From the NCBI GenBank assembly GCA_036383255.1, contig DASVOS010000009.1, forward strand, positions 1 through 47,286: DNA of 47,286 nucleotides, read 5' to 3'. The notes under the pieces are model-generated. The model saw only the letters and a list, made by a program, of their open reading frames with translations. It did no database searches and was not told the origin of the DNA. Both the position numbers and the translations under genes were made by a program. Below, piece by piece: positions 20,371-31,531 of the stretch. Numbering within the stretch: the first letter of the stretch is position 1; every line of letters begins with the position of its first letter. Source of the stretch: Gammaproteobacteria bacterium. Its GTDB lineage: Bacteria > Pseudomonadota > Gammaproteobacteria > Natronospirales > REEB76.

Positions 20371-21201
20371 CTATCTCGATTTGCGCGCGGTGTTCCAGGC
20401 AGTGAACAGCGCAGACAGGGGGTGCAATTCTACGGGCTCCGCCGCGCGGCTGGAACCCGCATGCTCCTGCTTGCGCTCGCGCTTCAGGGCCAGTGTGCTG
20501 CGGATACGCCAGGGGATGAGCGCATGACGCTCGCCCACGGGCGTGCTGCGGATCGCGTCCGCGTGCATGGCCCGGGCGCGGTCGCCGTAATCTTTCACCA
20601 AGGCGAGCACCGCGGGATCGCCCTGGGTCTCCCCGTGGATGTGCTTGTCGATGCCGTGCAGGCGCAGGTCCTCGGCGGCGAAGAGCAAACGGCCCTGCAG
20701 CGCCTGCGCCACGCCGCGGCTGGCGATGTCCGCGAGGCAGGCGGCGTTGCCCAGGAGCCGCGCCGAGAGCAGGGCTGCCTCTGAACCAGCGCCGGCCAAT
20801 AGGGCTGACAGTTCCGATAGGGCTCCGGAATGGCGGTAGCTGTAGCGCTTCACGTCCTCGAAGGCCGGCAAGCCGGCACCTGCGATGTCCATGCGCGCAC
20901 CGGTGACGAGGTCCAGGAACGCCTGCTGGCAGCCCTTGAGGGCAGCCATGTAGGGCATGAGCGCCTGGGTGAGGGGGTGGCGCGCCTTGCCGGCGTAGAG
21001 CAGGGCGATCTCTTCTTCCCACCAGCGCAGCTTCACGTCCGCCACGCCCGGGTCCCGCACTTCCCGCGGCACCTCACGCAATTCCAGATAGACCGCATGC
21101 AGTGCCGTCTGGGCGGCGCGCTGCCCAGGGGAGATGAAAGTGAGGGAAAGGCGGAAGTCTAGAGGAGCGGTCGCGAGCTTCGCTTCAGCCTGGGTGCTCA
21201 T
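20371..21201 (-). CDS. Squalene/phytoene synthase-like protein with degenerate active site
   Basis: A 276-residue all-helical protein of the trans-isoprenyl synthase head-to-head group. The family stretch VADVKLRWWEEEI (about residues 53-65) is kept. Around residues 34-50, where active enzymes carry a DxxxD motif within a sequence like YxFCRxxDDxxD, this protein reads AVYLELREVPREVRD. At the second motif (about 150-185) it reads LADIASRGVAQALQGRLLF, without the paired aspartates. It is therefore probably not a squalene or phytoene synthase. Mitochondrial NDUFAF6, a complex I assembly factor, is a known degenerate relative. The start overlaps the rmuC stop (ATGA). Confidence 0.75.
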   Translation of the reverse strand: MSTQAEAKLATAPLDFRLSLTFISPGQRAAQTALHAVYLELREVPREVRDPGVADVKLRWWEEEIALLYAGKARHPLTQALMPYMAALKGCQQAFLDLVTGARMDIAGAGLPAFEDVKRYSYRHSGALSELSALLAGAGSEAALLSARLLGNAACLADIASRGVAQALQGRLLFAAEDLRLHGIDKHIHGETQGDPAVLALVKDYGDRARAMHADAIRSTPVGERHALIPWRIRSTLALKRERKQEHAGSSRAAEPVELHPLSALFTAWNTARKSR

Positions 21202-22394
21202 GCGTCCGGCTTCTTGCCGTCGGTGATGCGTGCCGCGGTCTCTACCGGCTCCAGCTCCGGCATCTCCTTCTTGGACTGCACGCCGAGTTCGGTGAAGCGG
21301 CGCGCCGCCGGCAGCACCTGCCGCTCCAGGGAGCCCACCGCGTTGTTGAAGTGCTGCACGCTGTTCTCCAGGGCGCCGCCGATCTTGGCCATGTGCTCCG
21401 CGAAGGTGGCGATGCGCTGGTGCAGGGTCTCGGCGTGTTCGCGGATGCGCTCGGCGTTCTCGGCGAGGGCCACCTGGCGCCAGCCGTAGGCCACGGCCTT
21501 CAGCAGCGCCACGAAGCTCGTGGGCGTCGCCAGCATCACCTTCTGCCGCAAGGCTTCTTCGATCAGGCCGGGTTCCCGGTCCAGCGCTGCCGAGAGGAAC
21601 TGGTCGCCGGGGATGAACAGGATCACGAAGTCCGGGCTGGTCTTGAACTGGTCCCAGTAGCGCTTGCCCGCCAGCTCCTTGATGCGTTCCCGCACCTTGC
21701 GGGCGTGGCCGGCGAGGTGGGTGTCCCGCGCCTGGACGTCGGCGGCCTCGATGGCGGAGATGTAGCTGTCGAGGGAGGTCTTGGCGTCCACCACCAGCTC
21801 GCGGTTGTCCGGCAGGCGGATCACCATGTCCGGGCGCAGCGCGCCATCCTCGGTGCCGGTATGCAACTGCTCGACGAAGTCGCAGCGCTCCACCATGCCG
21901 GCGAGTTCCGCGAGGCGCTTCAGCGTCATCTCACCCCAGCGGCCCCGCACCTCGGGACGGCGCAGAGCGTTCACGAGGTTGCGGGTCTCCTGGCCGAGCT
22001 GCGACTGGCCTTCGGACATGAGCTTGAGCTGGGTGGAGATGCTGCCGAAGGATTCCTTGCGCTCCTTCTCGATCTCGCGGATCTGCTCCTCGGTCTTCTT
22101 CAAGGTCTCGTTGATAGGCTTGATGAGCTCGGCGAAGGCTTGCTGCTTCTTGTCCAGTTCGCCCCGGGCCTCGGCCTGGTAGCGGCTGAGGTTCTGGTTC
22201 GCGAGTTCCAGGAAGGCCTGGTTGTTGCCCTTGAGGGCATCGCTCGCCAGCGCCTTGAAGGTGGTCTCAAGATCCGTGCCGGCCTCGGCCTTGGCCTTGT
22301 AGGCGGCGTAGCGGGTGGCGGCGATGGCATAGCCCACCGCGAGCCCGGCACCCAGCACCACGACGCCGATTAGGACCAGCAGAGCCGGGCTCAT
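21198..22394 (-). CDS. rmuC: DNA recombination protein RmuC
   Basis: A 398-residue protein with one N-terminal membrane helix (MSPALLVLIGVVVLGAGLAV), a coiled coil (about 45-150) and the RmuC nuclease-like domain. That domain includes RGRWGEMTLKRLAELAGM, VVDAKTSLDSY and FVILFIPGDQFLSAAL. RmuC limits inversions and other rearrangements in E. coli; its direct activity is uncertain. The start at 22394 fits the membrane helix and the ATGA overlap with the preceding mupP stop. Confidence 0.93.
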   Translation of the reverse strand: MSPALLVLIGVVVLGAGLAVGYAIAATRYAAYKAKAEAGTDLETTFKALASDALKGNNQAFLELANQNLSRYQAEARGELDKKQQAFAELIKPINETLKKTEEQIREIEKERKESFGSISTQLKLMSEGQSQLGQETRNLVNALRRPEVRGRWGEMTLKRLAELAGMVERCDFVEQLHTGTEDGALRPDMVIRLPDNRELVVDAKTSLDSYISAIEAADVQARDTHLAGHARKVRERIKELAGKRYWDQFKTSPDFVILFIPGDQFLSAALDREPGLIEEALRQKVMLATPTSFVALLKAVAYGWRQVALAENAERIREHAETLHQRIATFAEHMAKIGGALENSVQHFNNAVGSLERQVLPAARRFTELGVQSKKEMPELEPVETAARITDGKKPDA

Positions 22395-23083
22395 GCGCCC
22401 GCTCCCGCCGCGGCACGGGGCGCGGGCTGGGTGGCGAGCCAATCCAGGAGCTCGCTCGGGTGCTTGATGCTGTGGTCGGGCTTCCACACGTCGGGCCGTT
22501 CCTCCTCGCCGAGGTAGCCGTAGAGCGCCACCACCGCCAGCATGCCGGCGGCATGGGCGGACTGCACGTCCCGCTCCGCGTCACCCACGTACACGCCTTG
22601 GGCGGCGGGCAGGCCGCAGAGGCCGGCGGCGTGGAGCAGGGGATCGGGGTGCGGTTTGCGCCGGGCGAGGGTGTCGCCGCTCACCACGCAGGCGGCGCGC
22701 TGGCGCACCCCGCAGGCTTCCAGCAGCGGTTCCGTGAGCCAGCCCGGCTTGTTGGTGACGATGCCCCACGTACGGCCCTGGCACTCAAGCGCGTCCAGCA
22801 CCTCAGGCATGCCGTGGAACAGGTGCGTCTCGCGGGTGAGCCTGGCCTCGTAGAGGGCGAGATAGCGGGTGCGCATCTCGGAGAAGCGGGCGTCCTGGGG
22901 CTGGATACCGAAGCCGAGCTTGAGCAGGCCCATGGCGCCATGGGAGACCCAGGGGCGGATGCGGTCCGCCGTGAGGGGCGGCAGGTTGTGCTCGGCCCGC
23001 AGCTCGTTGAGCGCCGCGCCCATGTCCGGCGCGGTATCCATGAGAGTGCCGTCCAGGTCGAAGAGCACGAGGTTCAGGTCCAT
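22391..23083 (-). CDS. mupP: HAD phosphatase, probable N-acetylmuramic acid 6-phosphate phosphatase MupP
   Basis: A 230-residue haloacid-dehalogenase phosphatase with a helical cap. Motif I is LFDLDGTLMDT (nucleophile Asp), motif II lies in GIVTNKP, motif III is RKPHPDP, and motif IV is VGDAERD. Sequence alone could be read as phosphoglycolate phosphatase (gph). Its position between ubiG and rmuC/yciK is that of Pseudomonas MupP, which dephosphorylates MurNAc-6P in cell-wall recycling, so mupP is preferred. The partner genes amgK and murU are not in this window. The start ATG overlaps the ubiG 3' end by 10 bp. Confidence 0.75.
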   Translation of the reverse strand: MDLNLVLFDLDGTLMDTAPDMGAALNELRAEHNLPPLTADRIRPWVSHGAMGLLKLGFGIQPQDARFSEMRTRYLALYEARLTRETHLFHGMPEVLDALECQGRTWGIVTNKPGWLTEPLLEACGVRQRAACVVSGDTLARRKPHPDPLLHAAGLCGLPAAQGVYVGDAERDVQSAHAAGMLAVVALYGYLGEEERPDVWKPDHSIKHPSELLDWLATQPAPRAAAGAGA

Positions 23084-23787
23084 GCCGCCTTGCTGAAATG
23101 CATGAAGTAGTTCACGTCCAGGCCCGGGGCCATGCGATATCCCCGGGTGAGGGGATTGTAGTGCAGCCCGGTGCTGTGCCGGAGCGTGAGCCCCGCTTCC
23201 CGCGCCCAAGCATCCAGCTCCGAGGGCCGGATGAACTTGGCGTACTCGTGGGTGCCGGGCGGGATGAGCCTAAGCAGGTACTCGCCGCCCAGGATCGCCA
23301 GGGCGAAGGCCTTGGGCGTGCGGTTGAGGGTGGAGAACACCACTTGGCCGCCGGGCTTGAGCATCGTGGCGCAGGCACGGATCACCGAGCCCGGGTCCGG
23401 CACGTGCTCCAGCATCTCGAGACAGGTGACCACGTCGAAGGCGCCGGGCCGTTCCGCTGCCAGCGCTTCGGCGCTGATGTGCAGGTACTCCACCTGCCGG
23501 CCGCTCTCCTTGAGGTGGAGCTTCGCCACCTTGAGCGCGCCCTCAGAGAGGTCGATGCCCGTGACCTTCGCGCCGCGGCCGGCCATGCCCTCGGCCATCA
23601 GGCCGCCGCCGCAGCCGATGTCCAGCACGGTGCGGCCGGCGAGGGGAGCGCACCGGTCGACATAGTCCAGGCGCAGCGGATTGATGGCGTGCAGCGGCTT
23701 GAACTCGCCGCCCGGGTCCCACCAGCGCGCGGCGATGGCATCGAACTTGGCGATCTCATCTGCGTCGAGATTGGCATGCATGGTCAT
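23074..23787 (-). CDS. ubiG: Ubiquinone biosynthesis O-methyltransferase UbiG
   Basis: SAM-dependent methyltransferase acting on two hydroxyl groups in ubiquinone synthesis. It has 237 residues. The N-terminus HANLDADEIAKFDAIAARWWDP is diagnostic of UbiG, followed by SAM motif I VLDIGCGGGLMAEGMA and the later TCLEMLEHVPDP. The start ATG at 23787 is chosen because it makes an ATGA overlap with the mtaD stop. An alternative ATG at 23781 drops two residues. Confidence 0.96.
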   Translation of the reverse strand: MTMHANLDADEIAKFDAIAARWWDPGGEFKPLHAINPLRLDYVDRCAPLAGRTVLDIGCGGGLMAEGMAGRGAKVTGIDLSEGALKVAKLHLKESGRQVEYLHISAEALAAERPGAFDVVTCLEMLEHVPDPGSVIRACATMLKPGGQVVFSTLNRTPKAFALAILGGEYLLRLIPPGTHEYAKFIRPSELDAWAREAGLTLRHSTGLHYNPLTRGYRMAPGLDVNYFMHFSKAAWT

Positions 23788-25124
23788 GCGCTCCGGGCCG
23801 CGGCCGGGCCCGCGCCGATACGCCCGCACCAGTCGTCGGCGCGATTGAGGATCGCCGGCAGGTCCATGCGCGTGAGGCGCCGTTCCTGCAGCAGGCGCTT
23901 GCCCGCCACCCACACGTCACTGACCTGCTCGCGACCCACGGCGTAGACCAGCGTCGAGACCACGTCGTGCACCGGCTGGGTCTCGGCCCCGCCGAGATCC
24001 AGTGCCGCCATGTCTGCCCATTTGCCGGGCGTCAGGGAACCCAGGTCCTTGTCGAGTCCCAGGGCGCGGGCACCGTTGAGCGTCGCCATGCGCAGGGCCG
24101 TAGCGGCGGGTACCGCGGTGGGGTCACCGGCGACGCCCTTGGCCAGGAGCGCCGCAGTCTTCATCTCCGCGAACATGTCCAGGGTGTTGTTGCTGGCGGC
24201 GCCGTCGGTGCCGAGCGCCACGTTCACGCCGGCCCCGAGCAGCTTCGCCACCGGGCAGAAGCCGGAGGCGAGCTTGAGGTTGGAAGAGGGGCAGTGCACC
24301 ACGCTGATGCCGTTCTTCGCGCCCTCGGTGATCTCCGCGTCGTCAAGCTGGGTCATGTGCGCCGCCAGCAGCGAGGGCGTGAACAAGCCGAGACCCGCCA
24401 AGCGCGCGATGGGCCGCATGCCGTGCCTGGCTTCGCTGTCCGCCACCTCGCCCGCGGTCTCGTGCAGGTGGGTGTGCACCGGCAGGTCCAGTTCATCCGC
24501 CAGGGTGCGGATCTTCACCAGCCAGGGATCCGAGACGGTGTAGGGCGCGTGGGGTGCCAGGGTGAAGCTGAGCAGGGGGTCGTTCTTGTGCTGGTCCCGC
24601 AGGGCGAGGCCCTTGGCGATGTATTCCTCGGGGCCGCTGCCCCAGGAACTGGGGAAATCGAACACCACGAGCCCCAGCGCCGCGCGCATGCCGGCCTGGC
24701 GTACCGCCTGGGCCGCCGTCTCCGGGAAGAAGTACATGTCGCCGAAGCAGGTGGTGCCGCCGCGCAGCATCTCGGCCACGGCGAGCTCGACGCCATCGCG
24801 CACGAAGTCGGCGTTGGCCCAGCGGTTCTCCACCGGCCAGATGTGGTCCTTGAGCCACTGCATCAGCGGCAGGTCGTCCGCGAGGCCGCGCAGGAGCGTC
24901 ATGGCGGCATGGGTGTGGGCGTTCACGAGGCCGGGGATGAGCGCGTGGCGCTCGAGCATCACTTCCTCGGCGGCCTCGAAGCGCGCGCGCGCCTCGGCGG
25001 AGGGGAGCAGCGCGACGATGCGGCCGTGTTCGACGGCCACCGCGTGGTTTTCCAGCACGCGGCCTGCCGGCTCCACCGGTACGACCCAGCGGGCATGGAC
25101 CAGCGTCTCGACCGTCTGCATCAC
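23784..25124 (-). CDS. mtaD: 5'-methylthioadenosine/S-adenosylhomocysteine deaminase (TRZ/ATZ family)
   Basis: An amidohydrolase of 446 residues that removes the amino group from methylthioadenosine or SAH. Metal ligands are visible in NAHTHAAMTLLRG, HLHETAGE, LAAHMTQLDD and GTDGAASNN. In Pseudomonas the same enzyme feeds a deamination-based methylthioadenosine salvage route, and its gene also precedes ubiG. It is first of the minus-strand cluster, divergent from gyrA. The start is at 25124 or the next codon, 25121. Confidence 0.88.
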   Translation of the reverse strand: MMQTVETLVHARWVVPVEPAGRVLENHAVAVEHGRIVALLPSAEARARFEAAEEVMLERHALIPGLVNAHTHAAMTLLRGLADDLPLMQWLKDHIWPVENRWANADFVRDGVELAVAEMLRGGTTCFGDMYFFPETAAQAVRQAGMRAALGLVVFDFPSSWGSGPEEYIAKGLALRDQHKNDPLLSFTLAPHAPYTVSDPWLVKIRTLADELDLPVHTHLHETAGEVADSEARHGMRPIARLAGLGLFTPSLLAAHMTQLDDAEITEGAKNGISVVHCPSSNLKLASGFCPVAKLLGAGVNVALGTDGAASNNTLDMFAEMKTAALLAKGVAGDPTAVPAATALRMATLNGARALGLDKDLGSLTPGKWADMAALDLGGAETQPVHDVVSTLVYAVGREQVSDVWVAGKRLLQERRLTRMDLPAILNRADDWCGRIGAGPAAARSA

Positions 25125-25437
25125 AAGGGATCCATCGTGCGACCTTGAGCCGCTAGTCTATAGAAATGCCGCTGCGGTCGCTGTGTGCGTGCACGAGCCG
25201 CGCACAACACGCTCGAAAATGACCGCTTCGGATGCAGGGCGATGCACGCCTTGGCGGCGGTCCGAGGGGCGCGGAAAGCGGCCATGAAACCGGGCAAAAA
25301 TCCGCCGGTTTCCGGGGCAAATACCCGCACGGAAGTATTTGAAACCGCTCGATAAATCGGCCTTTTGTGGTAACATATTCGTTCTGATTTTCCCGCCCCC
25401 GGCGGCTCAAAAAAACCCTTAGAAATCCAGCTCTTGC
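25125..25437. promoter_or_regulatory. 313-bp divergent mtaD/gyrA control region with two inverted repeats
   Basis: No gene is visible here. It contains two adjacent perfect inverted repeats: GAAACCGG/CCGGTTTC at 25286-25293 and 25305-25312, and CAAATAC/GTATTTG at 25318-25324 and 25335-25341. TTGAAA at 25339-25344 could be a -35, and TAACAT at 25371-25376 a -10, but they are not at standard spacing, so the gyrA promoter is not assigned. The ~95 bp before gyrA is the most A/T-rich part of this half of the window. There is no clear ribosome site for gyrA. Confidence 0.5.
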
Positions 25438-27964
<2,527 letters not shown>

Positions 27965-27984
<20 letters not shown>

Positions 27985-29086
27985 CAAGCCCGGCACGCTG
28001 GTGGAAGGGCGCGGCTACAACTTCGGCGCCGGCCCGGCGATGCTGCCGACCGAGGTCATGCTGGAGCTGCGCGAGGAGCTCCTCGACTACCGCGGCACCC
28101 GCCAGTCGGTGATGGAGATGGGCCACCGCACGCCCATGTTCGAGCCGATCGCCGCCGACTGCGAAGCCACGCTGCGCTCGCTTATGGACATCTCCGAGGA
28201 CTACGTGGTGCTGTTCCTGCAGGGTGGCGCCGCCACCCAGTTCGGCATGGTGCCCTTGAACCTCGCGCCGGCGCCGGAAGGCAAGGCGGACTACGTGGTC
28301 ACCGGCCACTGGTCGAACCGGGCCTGGCAGGAAGGGCAGAAGCTCGCCCAGGCGAGCCTCGCCGCCGACGCCAAGGACTCCGACTACAAGGACATCCCGC
28401 CGGTGTCCTCCTGGAAGGTGCGCCAGGACGCCGCCTACCTGCACTACACCGTGAACGAGACCATCGGCGGCGTGGAGTTCCTCTCCATCCCCGAGGTCGG
28501 CGTGCCGCTCGCGGCGGACATGACCTCCATGATCCTGTCGCGGCCGGTGGACGTGGACAAGTACGCGCTGATCTACGCCGCCGCCCAGAAGAACCTCGGC
28601 ATCGCCGGCCTCACGGTGGTGATCGCGCGTCGCGACAGGCTGAAACCCATCGCGCCCGGCATCCCGACCATGATGGATTACCGTGCCCACGCCGAGCAGC
28701 ACTCCATGCTCAACACGCCATCGGTGTACCCGTGGTACGTGTGCGGCAAGATGCTGCACTGGATCAGGAAGGAGGGTGGCGCCGCCGCCATGGCCGAGCG
28801 CAACAAGCGCAAGGCGGAACTGCTGTACGCGCGGGTGGACCGCACCGGCTTCTACTTCAACAAGATTGCCAAGCCCGTGCGCTCCATCATGAACGTGCCG
28901 TTCAACTGCGCCGACAAGGCGCTGGAGCCCAAGTTCCTGGAGGGTGCGGAGGCCGCGGGCCTGCTCAACCTCAAGGGCCACCGCTTCGCCGGGGGCATGC
29001 GCGCCAGCATGTACAACGCCATGCCGGAAGAGGGCGTGCGGGCCCTGATCGCGTTCATGGACGACTTCGAACGCCGTCATGGCTGA
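27965..29086 (+). CDS. serC: Phosphoserine aminotransferase SerC
   Basis: PLP enzyme making phosphoserine from 3-phosphohydroxypyruvate; it also serves the pyridoxal-5'-phosphate route. It has 373 residues. Features are [11 protein letters not shown] at the N-terminus, [15 protein letters not shown], and the PLP lysine in [12 protein letters not shown]. The start ATG at 27965, inside the gyrA end, has GAGGG nearby and is preferred over an upstream in-frame TTG (27947). In Pseudomonas serC is followed by pheA; here it overlaps hisC directly by 8 bp. Confidence 0.96.
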
Positions 29087-30212
29087 GTTCGACCCGCTCC
29101 AGTTCTGCATGCCGGGCGTGCGGGCGCTGCACCCCTACGAGCCCGGCAAGCCCATCTCGGAGCTCGAGCGCGAGCTCGGCATCACCGGCATCATCAAGCT
29201 CGCCTCCAACGAGAATCCGCTCGGCACCTCGCCCAAGGCGCTGGTGGCGATGCGCGCCGCGCTGGACGATACCGCGCTCTACCCCGACGGCAACGCCTTT
29301 GCGCTCAAGCGCGCGCTGGCGGAGCACCACGGCACCGGCACCGCGAACATCCTGGTGGCGACGGGCTCCGACCATATCCTGGAGATGGTGGCGCGGGCAT
29401 TCCTGGGCGCCGGCCGCTCGGCGGTGATCTCCCGCTACGGTTTTGCGGTGTACTCCATCGTTTCCCAGGCGGCAGGCGCGGAGCTCATCGTCGCCGATGC
29501 GCTGCCGGCGGACCATCCGAAGCAGCCTTACGGCCACGACGCGGCGAAGATGGCGGCGGCCATCCGCCCCGACACCCGCGTGGTGTTCATCGCCAACCCC
29601 AACAACCCCACGGGCACGTGGCTGGACAAGCGCGAGCTCGCCGCGCTCCTGGAGAAGGTGCCGAAGGACTGCCTGGTGCTGTTGGACGAGGCTTACTTCG
29701 AGTTCGCCTCGGACTTCACGCAGGACTACCCGGACGGCAGCACGCTGCTGGCGCGCTTCCCGAACCTCATCGTGATGCGCACCTTCTCCAAGATCTACGG
29801 CCTCGCAGGCGCGCGCGTCGGCTACGCGCTCGCGCATCCGAAGCTGGTGGAGCTCTTGAACCGCGTGCGCCTCTCGTTCAACCCCAACAGCATCGGCCAG
29901 GCGGGTGCCGTCGCGGCGCTGGGCGACCAGGACCACATCCGCGAGACCCTCGAGCTCAACCGCACGGAATTGCCGAAGCTGGACGCCGGTCTAAAGGCCA
30001 TGGGCCTCAGGACCATCCCTTCCATCTGCAACTTCGTCACCGTGGACGTGGGTCGCCCCGGCCGCGCCGTGTTCCAGGCGCTGCTCAAGGAGGGCGTGAT
30101 CGTGCGTCCCCTGGACGGCTACGGCATGCCGGACCATCTGCGCATCAGCATCGGGCTCGCGGAACAGAACACGCGCCTCCTCACGTCCCTGAAGAAGGTC
30201 CTCGGCGCCTGA
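29079..30212 (+). CDS. hisC: Histidinol-phosphate aminotransferase HisC
   Basis: PLP aminotransferase of histidine synthesis; related copies also act on aromatic precursors. It has 377 residues. Motifs are KLASNENPLG, IANPNNPTGTW, DEAYFEF and the PLP lysine in FSKIYGLAGARVGY. The context between serC and aroA matches Pseudomonas hisC2, so an aromatic amino acid role is plausible beside or instead of histidine synthesis. It overlaps serC and is followed by aroA after 2 bp. Confidence 0.93.
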   Translation: MAEFDPLQFCMPGVRALHPYEPGKPISELERELGITGIIKLASNENPLGTSPKALVAMRAALDDTALYPDGNAFALKRALAEHHGTGTANILVATGSDHILEMVARAFLGAGRSAVISRYGFAVYSIVSQAAGAELIVADALPADHPKQPYGHDAAKMAAAIRPDTRVVFIANPNNPTGTWLDKRELAALLEKVPKDCLVLLDEAYFEFASDFTQDYPDGSTLLARFPNLIVMRTFSKIYGLAGARVGYALAHPKLVELLNRVRLSFNPNSIGQAGAVAALGDQDHIRETLELNRTELPKLDAGLKAMGLRTIPSICNFVTVDVGRPGRAVFQALLKEGVIVRPLDGYGMPDHLRISIGLAEQNTRLLTSLKKVLGA

Positions 30213-30214
30213 GC

Positions 30215-31531
30215 ATGGCACCGCGGCTGGACTACACGGTCACGCCGGGCGGCTCGCTGCAGGGGAAGCTGCGGCTGCCGGGCGACAAGTCCATCTCCCA
30301 CCGCGCGCTCATGCTGGGCGCCATCGCCGAGGGCGACACCGAGATCGAGGGCTTCCTCACGGGGGCCGACTGCCTGGCGACGCTCGCAGCCATCCGCGCC
30401 ATGGGCGTGCAGGTGGACGAGCGCGGCCCTTCGCATCTCGTGGTGCATGGACGCGGGCTGCACGGCCTCAAGCCGTCTCCCAAGCCCATCGACCTCGGCA
30501 ACTCCGGCACCGCCATGCGCCTCTTCATGGGCCTCTTGGCGGGGCAGGGTTTCGAGGCCACCCTCACGGGCGATGAGTCCCTGAGCAGGCGGCCCATGAA
30601 GCGCGTGATCCATCCGCTCATGGCCATGGGCGCCAGCATCGAGTCGCGCAACGGCTTCGCGCCCATCACGCTGCACGCCATCCAGCCGCTGGAACCGGCG
30701 CGCCACGTGCTCAAGATCGCCAGCGCCCAGGTGAAGTCGGCGCTCCTGCTCGCGGGCCTCTACGCAGGCGGCTACACCTGGCTCAAGGAATCCGGCCCGA
30801 GCCGCGACCACACCGAGCGCATGTTTCACAGCTTCGGCGTGCACGTGTTGCGGGAGAGCGGCTGGCTGGGTGTCCACGGCGGCGAGATCCTGCGCGGCAC
30901 GCGCATAGAAGTACCGGCTGACCTGTCCTCGGCGGCGTTCTTCATGGTGGGCGCGGCCATGACGCCCGGCAGCAAGCTCGTCTTGGAGGGCGTGGGCGTG
31001 AACCCGACCCGCGACGGAGTGATCCGCATCCTGCGCCTCATGGGCGCCCACATCGAGATCCACCACTCGCGCTTGGGCGGTGGTGAACCGGCGGCGGACA
31101 TCCTGGTGCAGGGCGGCAGGTTGCGCGGCATCGATGTCACTCCTGAGCTCGTGGCGCTCGCCATCGACGACATCCCCGCGGTGCTGGTGGCGGCCGCCTG
31201 CGCCGAGGGCATCACCCGCGTGCACGGCGCCGGCGAGCTCCGGGTGAAGGAGAGCGACCGGCTGCAGGCCATGCAGGCGGGCCTCGAGGCTCTGGGTGTG
31301 ACGGTGAATTCGGGTCCCGATTACATCAATGTGAACGGGACGCCGCGCCTCAAGGGCGCCGAAATCCGGAGCGAAGGCGACCATCGCATCGCCATGGCCT
31401 TCGCCGTGGCGGGCCTGCGCACGGAGGGCCCGCTGCGGGTGCAGGACTGCGCGAACGTGGACACCTCCTTCCCGGGTTTCGTGGCCATGGCCCGGGAAGC
31501 CGGCTTGCAGATCACGGAGCAGCGTGCATGA
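30215..31531 (+). CDS. aroA: EPSP synthase (3-phosphoshikimate 1-carboxyvinyltransferase) with class II motifs
   Basis: Shikimate-pathway enzyme and target of glyphosate. It has 438 residues from ATG 30215; the reading frame is open further upstream, but that part overlaps hisC and is not family-like. All four class II EPSP synthase motifs are present: GDKS (23-26), SAQVK (170-174), RDHTE (197-201) and NPTR (263-266). The PEP-site loop is GNSGTAMR with Gly98, not the Ala found at the same place in tolerant CP4. There is no fused tyrA domain, unlike Pseudomonas. The stop overlaps the cmk start (ATGA). Confidence 0.95.
   Translation: MAPRLDYTVTPGGSLQGKLRLPGDKSISHRALMLGAIAEGDTEIEGFLTGADCLATLAAIRAMGVQVDERGPSHLVVHGRGLHGLKPSPKPIDLGNSGTAMRLFMGLLAGQGFEATLTGDESLSRRPMKRVIHPLMAMGASIESRNGFAPITLHAIQPLEPARHVLKIASAQVKSALLLAGLYAGGYTWLKESGPSRDHTERMFHSFGVHVLRESGWLGVHGGEILRGTRIEVPADLSSAAFFMVGAAMTPGSKLVLEGVGVNPTRDGVIRILRLMGAHIEIHHSRLGGGEPAADILVQGGRLRGIDVTPELVALAIDDIPAVLVAAACAEGITRVHGAGELRVKESDRLQAMQAGLEALGVTVNSGPDYINVNGTPRLKGAEIRSEGDHRIAMAFAVAGLRTEGPLRVQDCANVDTSFPGFVAMAREAGLQITEQRA

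Noticed and set aside
20371-21201. A carotenoid or hopanoid biosynthesis gene
   Set aside because: The catalytic Asp motifs are missing and no other carotenoid or hopanoid gene is nearby.
29618-30214. Upstream extension of aroA inside hisC
   Set aside because: The added ~199 residues match nothing and are a shifted reading of hisC; ATG 30215 gives a normal EPSP synthase.
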